Assembly: GCF_947090785.1 (NCBI RefSeq)
Contig: NZ_OX352320.1
Location: 434,001-498,000 of the forward strand
From: Rheinheimera sp. MM224
GTDB lineage: Bacteria > Pseudomonadota > Gammaproteobacteria > Enterobacterales > Alteromonadaceae
Reading direction: 5' to 3'
DNA length: 64,000 nucleotides
The notes beneath the pieces are model-generated. The model worked only from the letters and a program-made list of their open reading frames with translations, searched no databases and was not told where the DNA came from. Shown piece after piece: positions 9,111-16,170 of the stretch; position 1 is the stretch's first letter, and each line of letters starts with the position of its first letter. The position numbers were made by a program, and so were the translations under genes.

Positions 9111-10274
9111 CGTTTTCAACTAAAACGCTTAACAGGCATCACCAGCAGTGGTTCGGGCAATCATAGTTTTGGCTATGATGCAGTGGGCAACAGAACCAGC
9201 CGCAGTGGAGCCATTGCTGAGACTTACAGCATAGCGACTAACTCGAACCGTTTATCCAAAGTCACCAAAGGCAGCCAAACGAGAATTTTTGGTTATGACG
9301 CTAACGGTAATATCACCAGTGAAAAACGCTATGACGGCAGTACAATTACGTACAGCTATAACAACGATAACCGGATGGAATCAGCAGGCTCTGCCCAGTA
9401 CAGATACAACGCGATGGGCCAGCGTGTATATAAAAAAGCCGGTAGTGTTGAAACAAGGTTTATTTACAGCCCAAGCGGTCACTTGCTGGCCGAAGGCACC
9501 ACTAAACAATACATTTATTTTAATAGCCAGGTGGTGGCTTATATTCAAAACAACCAGCTGTATTTTGTGCACAACGACCATTTGGGGCGTCCTGAAGTCA
9601 TCACCAATGCACTAAAAGCGGTAGTGTGGCGTGCGAAGTTGGAGGCATTTGACAGAAGCGTACTTACGACCAGCATAGGCGACTTTAATATTGGTTTTCC
9701 TGGTCAGTACTGGGATGCTGAGAAAGGCAGCTGGTATAACTATTTCAGAGATTATGATACGACTTTAGGGCGTTATTTGCAGAGTGATCCTATTGGTTTG
9801 GCGGGTGGGCTTAACACCTATACATATGTGAGCAATAATCCGCTCAGTTTGATTGATATCTTTGGCCTTGATTGCACATGTGCAGGGCGAGCCAGAATTC
9901 TAAAAGGAAATTCAAACCATATTGGAAAAGTAGGAGCGTTCCCTCCTAACGTGATCAATAACACCTCGGCAGCAGTCATCACCGCACAATTCGGATTGAC
10001 TAAAGCAGGCATACGCCCACATCTGAGTAACATTAGTGGCTACACGCTTAACGGCACACTGCTGTTCGACAATATTGCTGACCGAATTGATAATCACACT
10101 TCGCCTGTGCCTGGATTAAGTACTGGAGATGCTCTTCGTCAGTTATATCCTGGAACATTCATTCTTGAGCTGCCGGGAGCAACAAAAGATCGGGGGATTA
10201 TGGACGTGAGGATCAATGTTCCGGATGGAGTAAATTGTCCGGAAGGAACTTCGGCAGTGCAGGTAGGAGGTTGA
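9090..10274 (+). CDS. Rhs unit D: core fragment with unknown C-terminal toxin-like tail
   Basis: The open frame can start at a TTG inside the preceding hairpin and runs into core at [11 protein letters not shown]. It carries the YD repeats, the core signature and the junction [15 protein letters not shown] (around residue 245). The tail of about 130 residues ([21 protein letters not shown] ... [16 protein letters not shown] ... [14 protein letters not shown]) resembles tails I recall from other Rhs proteins with a GRAR-type start, but I cannot name the family. Bases 9258-9590 are almost identical to 11940-12265 in unit F, so these copies exchanged or duplicated recently. It is probably silent, as it has no leader and no upstream promoter. 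Confidence 0.75.
   Translation: MQPAPVFRFQLKRLTGITSSGSGNHSFGYDAVGNRTSRSGAIAETYSIATNSNRLSKVTKGSQTRIFGYDANGNITSEKRYDGSTITYSYNNDNRMESAGSAQYRYNAMGQRVYKKAGSVETRFIYSPSGHLLAEGTTKQYIYFNSQVVAYIQNNQLYFVHNDHLGRPEVITNALKAVVWRAKLEAFDRSVLTTSIGDFNIGFPGQYWDAEKGSWYNYFRDYDTTLGRYLQSDPIGLAGGLNTYTYVSNNPLSLIDIFGLDCTCAGRARILKGNSNHIGKVGAFPPNVINNTSAAVITAQFGLTKAGIRPHLSNISGYTLNGTLLFDNIADRIDNHTSPVPGLSTGDALRQLYPGTFILELPGATKDRGIMDVRINVPDGVNCPEGTSAVQVGG
9111..9127. repeat. Small inverted repeat at a unit junction (copy 1)
   Basis: CGTTTT, loop CAACT, AAAACG, directly between the terminator T-run and the point where Rhs core sequence resumes. The identical 17 bp recurs at 11792-11808 at the unit F junction. Confidence 0.5.
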
Positions 10275-10276
10275 GC

Positions 10277-10888
10277 ATGAAAACAATAGCAATTGTATCG
10301 GTAGCGTTTTTGTACGTGGCGGCTTCTTCTGCTGCTGTTACATGGCCTATTGTGATGCAAATGGAAAAGACCATTTATGTGGACCCGGTTCAGTTTGCAG
10401 ATGTTACCATTGGTATCATTGGCAGTGACACGAAGCCTCTTTATCAGATTCAATGCCATAGTTCGGAGTACGAAGGTGGTGAATTCGATTATTCCGGCGA
10501 TTTCGAATGCCGGTTGATATCACTTTATTCGCAAGAGAAGTACTCAACCCTTTTCACTGATGTGCCAGATCAAACAAGAGATTGGGAAAGTAGAGCTAGA
10601 TTTTTTGTAGAGGAGCTTGTTGGTTCTTGTGCAGCCTATCCTGACTTTGGTCGGACTCGTGTCTTTCGGTTGCGAGGTATGACAATAGTCTTGGAAATAG
10701 ATGACGTGAAAACAAATGGAGTTAAACCAGAATTGTCGTCTCTGTCCCTCACTGTTAAAGTTACAGCAGACAAGAGTGCGACATCGCCTATTGCCGAACC
10801 AAGCAAATTTGCTGAGCCTCCATTACTACATCCAAACATAAATATGCAGCGAGACTGCAAGAAGGTAGTTCGGACAGTGGAGGGATAG
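10277..10888 (+). CDS. Putative secreted immunity protein of unit D
   Basis: The ATG at 10277 follows AGGAGG with good spacing and lies 2 nt after the Rhs tail stop; an earlier in-frame start at 10235 would overlap the tail and has no such site. 203 residues. A clear signal peptide (MKTIAIVSVAFLYVAASSAA) predicts a periplasmic protein, with six later cysteines that could form disulphides. No family is recognised. An immunity role is inferred from position. Confidence 0.65.
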   Translation: MKTIAIVSVAFLYVAASSAAVTWPIVMQMEKTIYVDPVQFADVTIGIIGSDTKPLYQIQCHSSEYEGGEFDYSGDFECRLISLYSQEKYSTLFTDVPDQTRDWESRARFFVEELVGSCAAYPDFGRTRVFRLRGMTIVLEIDDVKTNGVKPELSSLSLTVKVTADKSATSPIAEPSKFAEPPLLHPNINMQRDCKKVVRTVEG

Positions 10889-10917
10889 CGGCAAGTACTG
10901 GGATGCAAAAACAAACA

Positions 10918-10949
10918 CGGGGTTAAGTCTTACGCCTTGCCCCGCTTTT
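10918..10949 (+). terminator. End-of-unit hairpin, Rhs unit D
   Basis: CGGGG ... CCCCG around TTAAGTCTTACGCCTTG, followed by CTTTTAAA. It lies inside a broken piece of Rhs core: TACTGGGATGC at 10896-10906 matches core just before the hairpin, and core resumes at 10964. Confidence 0.55.
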
Positions 10950-11014
10950 AAATCAATACTCAGAGCAACTGGTATAACTATTTCAGGGATTATGATGCGA
11001 CGTTAGGTCGCTAT

Positions 11015-11446
11015 TTGCAATCAGACCCAATTGGTTTGGCGGGTGGATTGAATACTTACTCATATGTTGGTGGGAATCCTGTCATTTATGAAGATCAGTA
11101 TGGGCTGAGTCCTTGGCTGGGCATCAGTATGTTTTGTGCCGGATATTCCGGTGGTTCAGCATTAAACGATTACTTTGATTTGACTGAGAAAGCCAATCAA
11201 TTAAATGATCTGCGTGATAGCCGAAATAAATTGGCTCAGGGTATCGAGGATGCTGAAAATGATAAAGGATGCAATAAATCTGATGTTAATAAAGCATATG
11301 AATCACTTCATAAAACGGACAAATTAATCAGGGATATGAACTTTGCTTTGGCGAAAGACAAAACAATGTGGGCATCATATCCTACAGCTATGTTGGCTTG
11401 CACAGCTGTTTCGTACAGGATGGGTATGAAGGGGGCGTTCAGATGA
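11015..11446 (+). CDS. Rhs unit E: shortest core fragment with charged C-terminal tail
   Basis: Only the last part of the core remains. It is in frame from about 10964 ([18 protein letters not shown]) to the junction [19 protein letters not shown]. No ATG exists; the first possible start is TTG at 11015. The tail of about 115 residues begins with a short hydrophobic patch ([15 protein letters not shown]). A highly charged helical stretch follows ([20 protein letters not shown]) and then a second hydrophobic patch. It is unrecognised; a membrane-active toxin is one possibility. The stop overlaps the next start (ATGA). Confidence 0.65.
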   Translation: MQSDPIGLAGGLNTYSYVGGNPVIYEDQYGLSPWLGISMFCAGYSGGSALNDYFDLTEKANQLNDLRDSRNKLAQGIEDAENDKGCNKSDVNKAYESLHKTDKLIRDMNFALAKDKTMWASYPTAMLACTAVSYRMGMKGAFR

Positions 11447-11751
11447 TGGTGGATTACTTTCACAACGGGAAATATTTTCCTTTGATTTTTGGATTTCTAT
11501 TTTTCTGCATTATTTTATTTTTTTACCTAAGAGAGAAAATAATTCAATGCGTAAGAAAAAAGTATGATTGCACGAGAGAACAATCCTTTTTAATCCTTTC
11601 GCGTTCTGAAGGAAAGAGTAGCCGATTTCTTATAAATTTGTTTTTCTTTACAAGAGTAGCTGCAACTTCTTCATATACTCTAATGATTGTTTTTGTCATT
11701 TTTACGGCCATTTATTGGCATTTTAGAATATCGGACCTCACCGCTAGCTGA
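11443..11751 (+). CDS. Putative membrane immunity protein of unit E
   Basis: ATG at 11443 overlaps the stop of the unit E tail (ATGA), so the two are translationally coupled; longer starts upstream would lie wholly inside the Rhs tail. 102 residues with two membrane helices (about residues 12-30 and 72-92) separated by a basic cytoplasmic-type loop. No family is recognised. Topology and overlap fit an inner-membrane immunity protein. Confidence 0.6.
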   Translation: MMVDYFHNGKYFPLIFGFLFFCIILFFYLREKIIQCVRKKYDCTREQSFLILSRSEGKSSRFLINLFFFTRVAATSSYTLMIVFVIFTAIYWHFRISDLTAS

Positions 11752-11761
11752 ACTACGCATA

Positions 11762-11791
11762 GGGGAGGCTTGACAGCCTGCCCCTGTTTTT
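11762..11791 (+). terminator. End-of-unit hairpin, Rhs unit E
   Basis: GGGG-A-GGCT, loop TGAC, AGCC-TG-CCCC, then TGTTTTT. It is the best-paired member of the recurring hairpin family in this array. Confidence 0.75.
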
Positions 11792-11808
11792 CGTTTTCAA
11801 CTAAAACG
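11792..11808. repeat. Small inverted repeat at a unit junction (copy 2)
   Basis: CGTTTTCAACTAAAACG, identical to 9111-9127, again placed between the terminator and the restart of Rhs core. Confidence 0.5.
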
Positions 11809-12391
11809 CTTAACAGGCATCACCAGCAGTGGTTTAGGCAATCATAGTTTTGGGTATGATGCAGTAGGTAACAGAACCAGCCGTAGTGGAGCCATTGCTA
11901 AGACTTACAGCATAGCGGCTAACTCGAACCGTTTATCCAAAGTCACCAAAGGCAGCCAAACGAGAATTTTTGGTTATGACGCTAACGGTAATATCACCAG
12001 TGAAAAACGCTATGACGGCAGTACAATTACGTACAGCTATAACAACGATAACCGGATGGAATCAGCAGGCTCTGCCCAGTACAGATACAACGCGATGGGC
12101 CAGCGTGTATATAAAAAAGCCGGTAGTGTTGAAACAAGGTTTATTTACAGCCCAAGCGGTCACTTGCTGGCCGAAGGCACCACTAAACAATACATTTATT
12201 TTAATAGCCAGGTGGTGGCTTATATTCAAAACAACCAGCTGTATTTTGTGCACAACGACCATTTAGGCAGGCCGGAAGTCATCACTAATGCGCTGAGAAA
12301 TGTGGTGTGGCGTGCGAAGCTGGAGGCGTTTGACCAATGGACTGTAGACCAATTAAATAAAGAATACAGAGACTGTAGCTGTGCGAAATAA
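11807..12391 (+). pseudogene. Rhs unit F: core fragment without a start, truncated tail
   Basis: Rhs core resumes at RLTGITSSG and is open in one frame but has no usable start codon until 12056. As in unit A, the core stops at LEAFD, upstream of the normal junction. It then continues with a short foreign tail (QWTVDQLNKEYRDCSCAK) to TAA 12389-12391. The lack of the last 55 or so core residues in both A and F suggests an old deletion that joined core to the final residues of a toxin, removing the toxin domain. Its 3' half from about 12270 and the following two genes copy unit A; bases 11940-12265 copy unit D. Confidence 0.75.
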
Positions 12392-12602
12392 AACTAAATC
12401 CATCCTGTTTTATTGTTGGTTGCTAATTGTAACCGCCTTATTAAGCTATCTGTTTAAATGCTTAGAGCTTTACTTTTTAGAACGTTATCCAGAGCATGAT
12501 TTTTGGCTGCAAAAGGTGCTTATATTCGTGTTTATATTGCTGCTAATTCCGTTAGTCATCAAACCTCTGCTTAACATGTTTGGTGTCAAGATGAAACGGT
12601 AG
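12381..12602 (+). CDS. Small two-helix membrane protein, immunity-like (copy 2)
   Basis: Near-identical copy of the 73-residue protein at 4620-4841, with only a few substitutions (R2 for G2, Y31 for N31, R35 for H35). The GTG start lies inside the end of the unit F tail (11-nt overlap), supporting translational coupling to the Rhs frame. Two predicted membrane helices. The function is unknown; see copy 1. Confidence 0.6.
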   Translation: MRNKTKSILFYCWLLIVTALLSYLFKCLELYFLERYPEHDFWLQKVLIFVFILLLIPLVIKPLLNMFGVKMKR

Positions 12603-12641
12603 CTTTATACCTGCCGAATGACATAAATAAAGGTTACGGAG

Positions 12642-12869
12642 ATGATCATTGTGGTTGCCAGAAATAAGGTTGAGCTTCTATTGAAAATAGTGTTTTTTTT
12701 GTTCATTGCCGCCGTAATTTCAATAGGCTATAGATTTGCAGATGGCTATATTAAGGTAGAGTTCGCATCTAGTTATCACTGGCTTGAAAAAGTAAACATC
12801 ATTGTGTTTGGTGTCACTTTAGGCCTTGTAGTTATTAAGCCGTTATCTGAAATACTGAGAAAAAAGTAA
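12642..12869 (+). CDS. Small two-helix membrane protein (copy 2)
   Basis: Near-identical copy of the 75-residue protein at 4881-5108, with differences concentrated in the first helix (LLKIVFFLF against LLQITFLLF). ATG start, with an A-to-C change in the Shine-Dalgarno (TTACGGAG against TTAAGGAG). Keeping both members of the pair intact in both copies, beside broken Rhs frames, suggests selection on the small proteins. Confidence 0.65.
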   Translation: MIIVVARNKVELLLKIVFFLFIAAVISIGYRFADGYIKVEFASSYHWLEKVNIIVFGVTLGLVVIKPLSEILRKK

Positions 12870-12893
12870 ATGCAAAGATAGACCGCTGTATAT

Positions 12894-12925
12894 GGGGTGA
12901 GTCTTGCAACTTGCCCCTGCTTTTT
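12894..12925 (+). terminator. End-of-unit hairpin, Rhs unit F (end of array)
   Basis: GGGG-TG-AGT, loop CTTGC, A-ACT-TG-CCCC style pairing, then TGCTTTTT. It is the last member of the hairpin family and marks the right end of the Rhs array. Confidence 0.65.
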
Positions 12926-12992
12926 GGTTTACATGAAGCGAGTAACAGCTTTTATTGTGCTATCGCCCTAAAGGAATTTAGTTTGATTCGTC

Positions 12993-13994
12993 CTAAGTCG
13001 AAGCCCTTTCCACTATGCGATAACCCACATCTATAGGTGGCTTATGGGTTTTGTCCTGACCTGAAGCTGTCATCAGTAATTCAACCGCTTGCTGACCCAT
13101 CTCAAAACGAGGTGAGGCGACGCTGGTAATGGCAGGTTCGACCAAAGCTGAAGCTTCTAAATCGTTAAAACCACAAATGGCAATATCTGCTGGTACTTTC
13201 AGGTTCATCCGCTTGGTTTCAAACAAAGCACCCAATGCCAAATCGTCGTTACAGCAGAATATCGCATCACACTGACCTTGAGATTCTGCCATCACAGCCT
13301 GCAATAACTGACCACCTAAACGTATCGATGAAGACTGAGTTGTCGTGACCACATAACTCTGACAAGGCTGTTTAAAATCCGCTATCGCCTTTTTAAAACC
13401 AGCTAAACGTTGCTGAGTACGGGTATCCATGCGGGCACCCAAAAAGCCCAGTTTACGATAGCCTTTTTGCAGTAAATGGTTGGTGATATCCACGCCTGCA
13501 TTAAAATGCGAGAAGCCAATATTCATATCAATAGGGCAGTCGCTGAGTTCCATCAGCTGCACTATCGGAATACCGGATTGCTGCAGCAATTTACGGGCGT
13601 AATCGGTTTGATCTGTGCCGGTTAAGATAAAACCTTCAGGCGACTGACTCAGTAAAGTAGCGATCAGTTTTTCTTCTTCCAGTGGCGAATAATGGCAATC
13701 CCCCAATACCACCTGAAGATGATGTTGTTTCACAGCACTATAAATACCCTGCAGCACATCATTAAAAACTATGTTAGATAATGATGGAATGATAACCGCT
13801 ATCACACCTGAACGACGGGAAGCCAAAGCACTGGCAGCATGGTTACGAATATAACCAATTTCATGTACAGCCTGTTCAACTTTTGACCGCAGTTTTTCTG
13901 ATACTTTATCAGGATTGCTAAGCACGCGGGACACGGTAATTGCGCTGACACCTGCTACTTTTGCAACATCTTTCAGGTTAGGTTTTTTATTCAT
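12993..13994 (-). CDS. LacI-family transcriptional regulator, GntR-like
   Basis: A 333-residue LacI-type repressor. The N-terminal helix-turn-helix and hinge are clear (NLKDVAKVAGVSAITVSRVLSNPDKVS ... ALAS), followed by a periplasmic-binding-like effector domain. Several stretches (LGARMDTRTQQR, CNDDLALGALFE, SVASPRFEMGQQA) match what I recall of E. coli GntR, the gluconate repressor. The start is taken at the ATG before NKKPNLKDV; a longer frame to 14024 adds 10 residues with no benefit. It is divergent from gluconokinase, with one palindromic operator between them. It probably represses the operon and itself, and perhaps the TonB receptor at 1.3 kb, releasing on gluconate or cellobionate (inference). 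Confidence 0.9.
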   Translation of the reverse strand: MNKKPNLKDVAKVAGVSAITVSRVLSNPDKVSEKLRSKVEQAVHEIGYIRNHAASALASRRSGVIAVIIPSLSNIVFNDVLQGIYSAVKQHHLQVVLGDCHYSPLEEEKLIATLLSQSPEGFILTGTDQTDYARKLLQQSGIPIVQLMELSDCPIDMNIGFSHFNAGVDITNHLLQKGYRKLGFLGARMDTRTQQRLAGFKKAIADFKQPCQSYVVTTTQSSSIRLGGQLLQAVMAESQGQCDAIFCCNDDLALGALFETKRMNLKVPADIAICGFNDLEASALVEPAITSVASPRFEMGQQAVELLMTASGQDKTHKPPIDVGYRIVERAST

Positions 13995-14051
13995 CGTACC
14001 ATTCTCATTATTTTTAAAAAACAATAACTGAAAGCTCAGTTTGAGTCAAAA

Positions 14052-14065
14052 TGGTTGCGCTATCA
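14052..14065. promoter_or_regulatory. LacI-family operator between regulator and gluconokinase
   Basis: TGGTTGCGCTATCA, midway between the two divergent starts (57 bp from the regulator, 54 bp from gluconokinase). It matches the sites at 935-948 and 1090-1103 except for one base each. Confidence 0.7.
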
Positions 14066-14119
14066 TTTCATCTGAATTAAGCTGAGGCCACATTTTTACA
14101 GCAGGTGTGATCGTATCTG

Positions 14120-14671
14120 ATGCAACAGGATCTAACAGCTCAGAAGCAGGCAAGCAGTACAACAAAAAACCAAAGTCTGATCATTATGGGTGTAGCCGGT
14201 AGCGGCAAATCTACGCTGGCTTTGCGCCTTGCAGAGCAGCTGGGCTGGCATTATCTCGAAGGTGATGATTTCCATAGCCTTGAAGCCAAACAAATGATGG
14301 CATCAGGCACTCCTATTACCAGTGAGATGCGTGACCAATGGGTCGGCCGTTTATGTGCTGCACTACAAGAGTGCGCAGCCAAACAACTCCCCGTGGTATT
14401 AAGTTACTCAGGTTTAATCCGCCAGCATCGTGAGCGCATTCGTCAGGCGGCTTCCAACCCACAGTTCATTTATTTACAGGGCAGTGTTGAATTACTGGCG
14501 CAGCGACTGGCGCAGCGACAAAACCATTTTATGCCTGTGTCTATGCTGCAAAGCCAGCTGGCGACTATGGAATCGGTAGAGCAGGAAGCTGATGTGTTGT
14601 GTCTGGATATCAGCCAAAGCGTCAACGAACTGATGCTGCAAGTCATTTTAAAAATAGAACAACGACTATAA
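14120..14671 (+). CDS. gntK: Gluconokinase, GntK family
   Basis: Phosphorylates D-gluconate to 6-phosphogluconate, feeding the Entner-Doudoroff and pentose phosphate pathways. 183 residues. The P-loop is MGVAGSGKST (residues 23-32), followed by the family motif EGDDFHS and the lid/second-half motifs (ASGTPITSEMRDQW, FIYLQGS, HFMPVSMLQSQLATME). One oddity: the usual C-S-A-L-K stretch that follows the second strand is here YSGLIRQHRERIR, so a close relative of gluconate is possible as substrate. First gene of the operon, followed by transporter and GH94 phosphorylase. If the phosphorylase releases gluconate from cellobionate, this kinase completes the pathway. Confidence 0.88.
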   Translation: MQQDLTAQKQASSTTKNQSLIIMGVAGSGKSTLALRLAEQLGWHYLEGDDFHSLEAKQMMASGTPITSEMRDQWVGRLCAALQECAAKQLPVVLSYSGLIRQHRERIRQAASNPQFIYLQGSVELLAQRLAQRQNHFMPVSMLQSQLATMESVEQEADVLCLDISQSVNELMLQVILKIEQRL

Positions 14672-14758
14672 CAAGCGATCACGACTGGCCATCAGTGGCT
14701 GGCGCATGATCAATCAAATCTTTGAATCAAAACAACAGAACAACGACAGGGTGACAAA

Positions 14759-16168
14759 GTGACAACAGAAACTGCGGTACCTCAAGACAGGCTAAAGCTG
14801 CGCGAAAAGCTCGGTTACGGCGTGGGTGATATGGGCTTTAACTTTTATTGGGCCAATATCTCTGCCTTTTTATTGATTTTCTATACAGATGTGTTTGGTA
14901 TCTCAGCTGCTGCTGCCGGCACCATGATGCTGATCACTAAAATCATCGATGCTTTTACCGATCCTATGATGGGCGCTATAGCGGACAGAACCAAAACCCG
15001 GATGGGCAAATTCAGACCTTATTTATTGTGGTTGGCTTTGCCTTTAGCTGGTGCTGGTGTATTAACCTACAGCACACCGGACTTAGGTCCTGGCGGTAAG
15101 CTGGTATGGGCGTATTGTACGTACAGCCTGCTGATGCTGACTTATACAGCAATCAACATTCCTTATTCCGCCTTGTCTGGTGTGATGACCCGCAATAGCC
15201 AGGACAGAACCACTTTAGTCAGCTTCCGTTTTATCGGCGGTTTTACTGGCGGTATTCTGGTGACTTATTTAACCCCTAAATTGGTGGTGTTATTAGGCCA
15301 GGGCGATGAAATCTTAGGCTGGCAGCTGACCATGGGCGTCTTTGGTATAGCTGCTGCTTTGCTGTTTTTATTTACTTTTGCCAGTACCAAAGAGCGTATT
15401 CAGCCTGTTAGTGAAACCAACAATGCCGTGAAACAGGATTTGCTCGATTTAAAAAACAACAAACCCTGGCTGGTGCTGTTTAGTCTGGCGCTGATCATTA
15501 TGATCACTATCACCATGCGCGCCAGCAGTGGCACTTATTACTTTAAATATTATGTAATGCGGCCTGAGCTGGTCGGCGAGTTTTTATCCTCTTACATGCT
15601 GGCTTTGGCTTTAGGCGCGGCATCTACGCCTTTAATGACGAAGTTTATGGATAAAAAACCATTGATGATGTTGTTAATGAGCCTGGCCGGATTATTTTCT
15701 ATCAGCCTGTTTTTTGTGCCAGCTGATCAGGTGGGTTTAATTTTTGCCATCAACCTGGCTATAGGTTTTGTATTGGGGCCTAAATCTCCACTGGCTTTTT
15801 CTATGTATGCCGACACCGCAGATTACAACGAATGGCGCACTGGCCGTCGTGCCACAGCTATGACCTTTTCAGCCGCTACCTTTTCACAAAAACTCGGCGG
15901 TGCTATTGCCTCCGCTGTGATTGGCTGGTTATTGGCATTAATAGGTTATGTCGCCAACACTGAACAAAGTGCGGGCTCACAAATGGGTATTTTGTTAATG
16001 GTGTCGGTGATCCCTGGCTTAGTGGCCTTTTTGGCCGCTTTTGTCATGCGCTTTTACCATTTAGATGAAAAACAATTGCTGACCATTCAACAGGAATTGG
16101 ACCAGCGTAAAACAGCACCTTCGCAGCCTTTAAACCAAGGGGCAGCAGTAGTCGGAGTGTCGGAGTAA
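14759..16168 (+). CDS. MFS/GPH-family sugar:cation symporter
   Basis: A 469-residue inner-membrane transporter with about 12 membrane helices. Glycoside-pentoside-hexuronide family hallmarks are [15 protein letters not shown] at the N-terminus, [24 protein letters not shown] after helix 2, and [16 protein letters not shown] in the second half. The start is GTG, with AACGACAGGG upstream. It lies between gluconokinase and the GH94 enzyme, ending 2 nt before the latter, so it very likely imports the disaccharide acid that the phosphorylase splits. The exact sugar is inference. Confidence 0.92.
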   Translation: MTTETAVPQDRLKLREKLGYGVGDMGFNFYWANISAFLLIFYTDVFGISAAAAGTMMLITKIIDAFTDPMMGAIADRTKTRMGKFRPYLLWLALPLAGAGVLTYSTPDLGPGGKLVWAYCTYSLLMLTYTAINIPYSALSGVMTRNSQDRTTLVSFRFIGGFTGGILVTYLTPKLVVLLGQGDEILGWQLTMGVFGIAAALLFLFTFASTKERIQPVSETNNAVKQDLLDLKNNKPWLVLFSLALIIMITITMRASSGTYYFKYYVMRPELVGEFLSSYMLALALGAASTPLMTKFMDKKPLMMLLMSLAGLFSISLFFVPADQVGLIFAINLAIGFVLGPKSPLAFSMYADTADYNEWRTGRRATAMTFSAATFSQKLGGAIASAVIGWLLALIGYVANTEQSAGSQMGILLMVSVIPGLVAFLAAFVMRFYHLDEKQLLTIQQELDQRKTAPSQPLNQGAAVVGVSE

Positions 16169-16170
16169 CT

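Noticed and set aside
9289..9615. Frames inside the Rhs core in other phases (also at 4209 and 11970)
   Set aside because: They repeat identically in each core copy only because the core is repeated; they are shadows of the Rhs frame.
5133..12925. End-of-unit hairpins as integron attC sites
   Set aside because: The array of cassettes suggested it, but the GTTRRRY/RYYYAAC core sites are missing, T-runs follow the stems and there is no integrase; terminator-like elements fit better.
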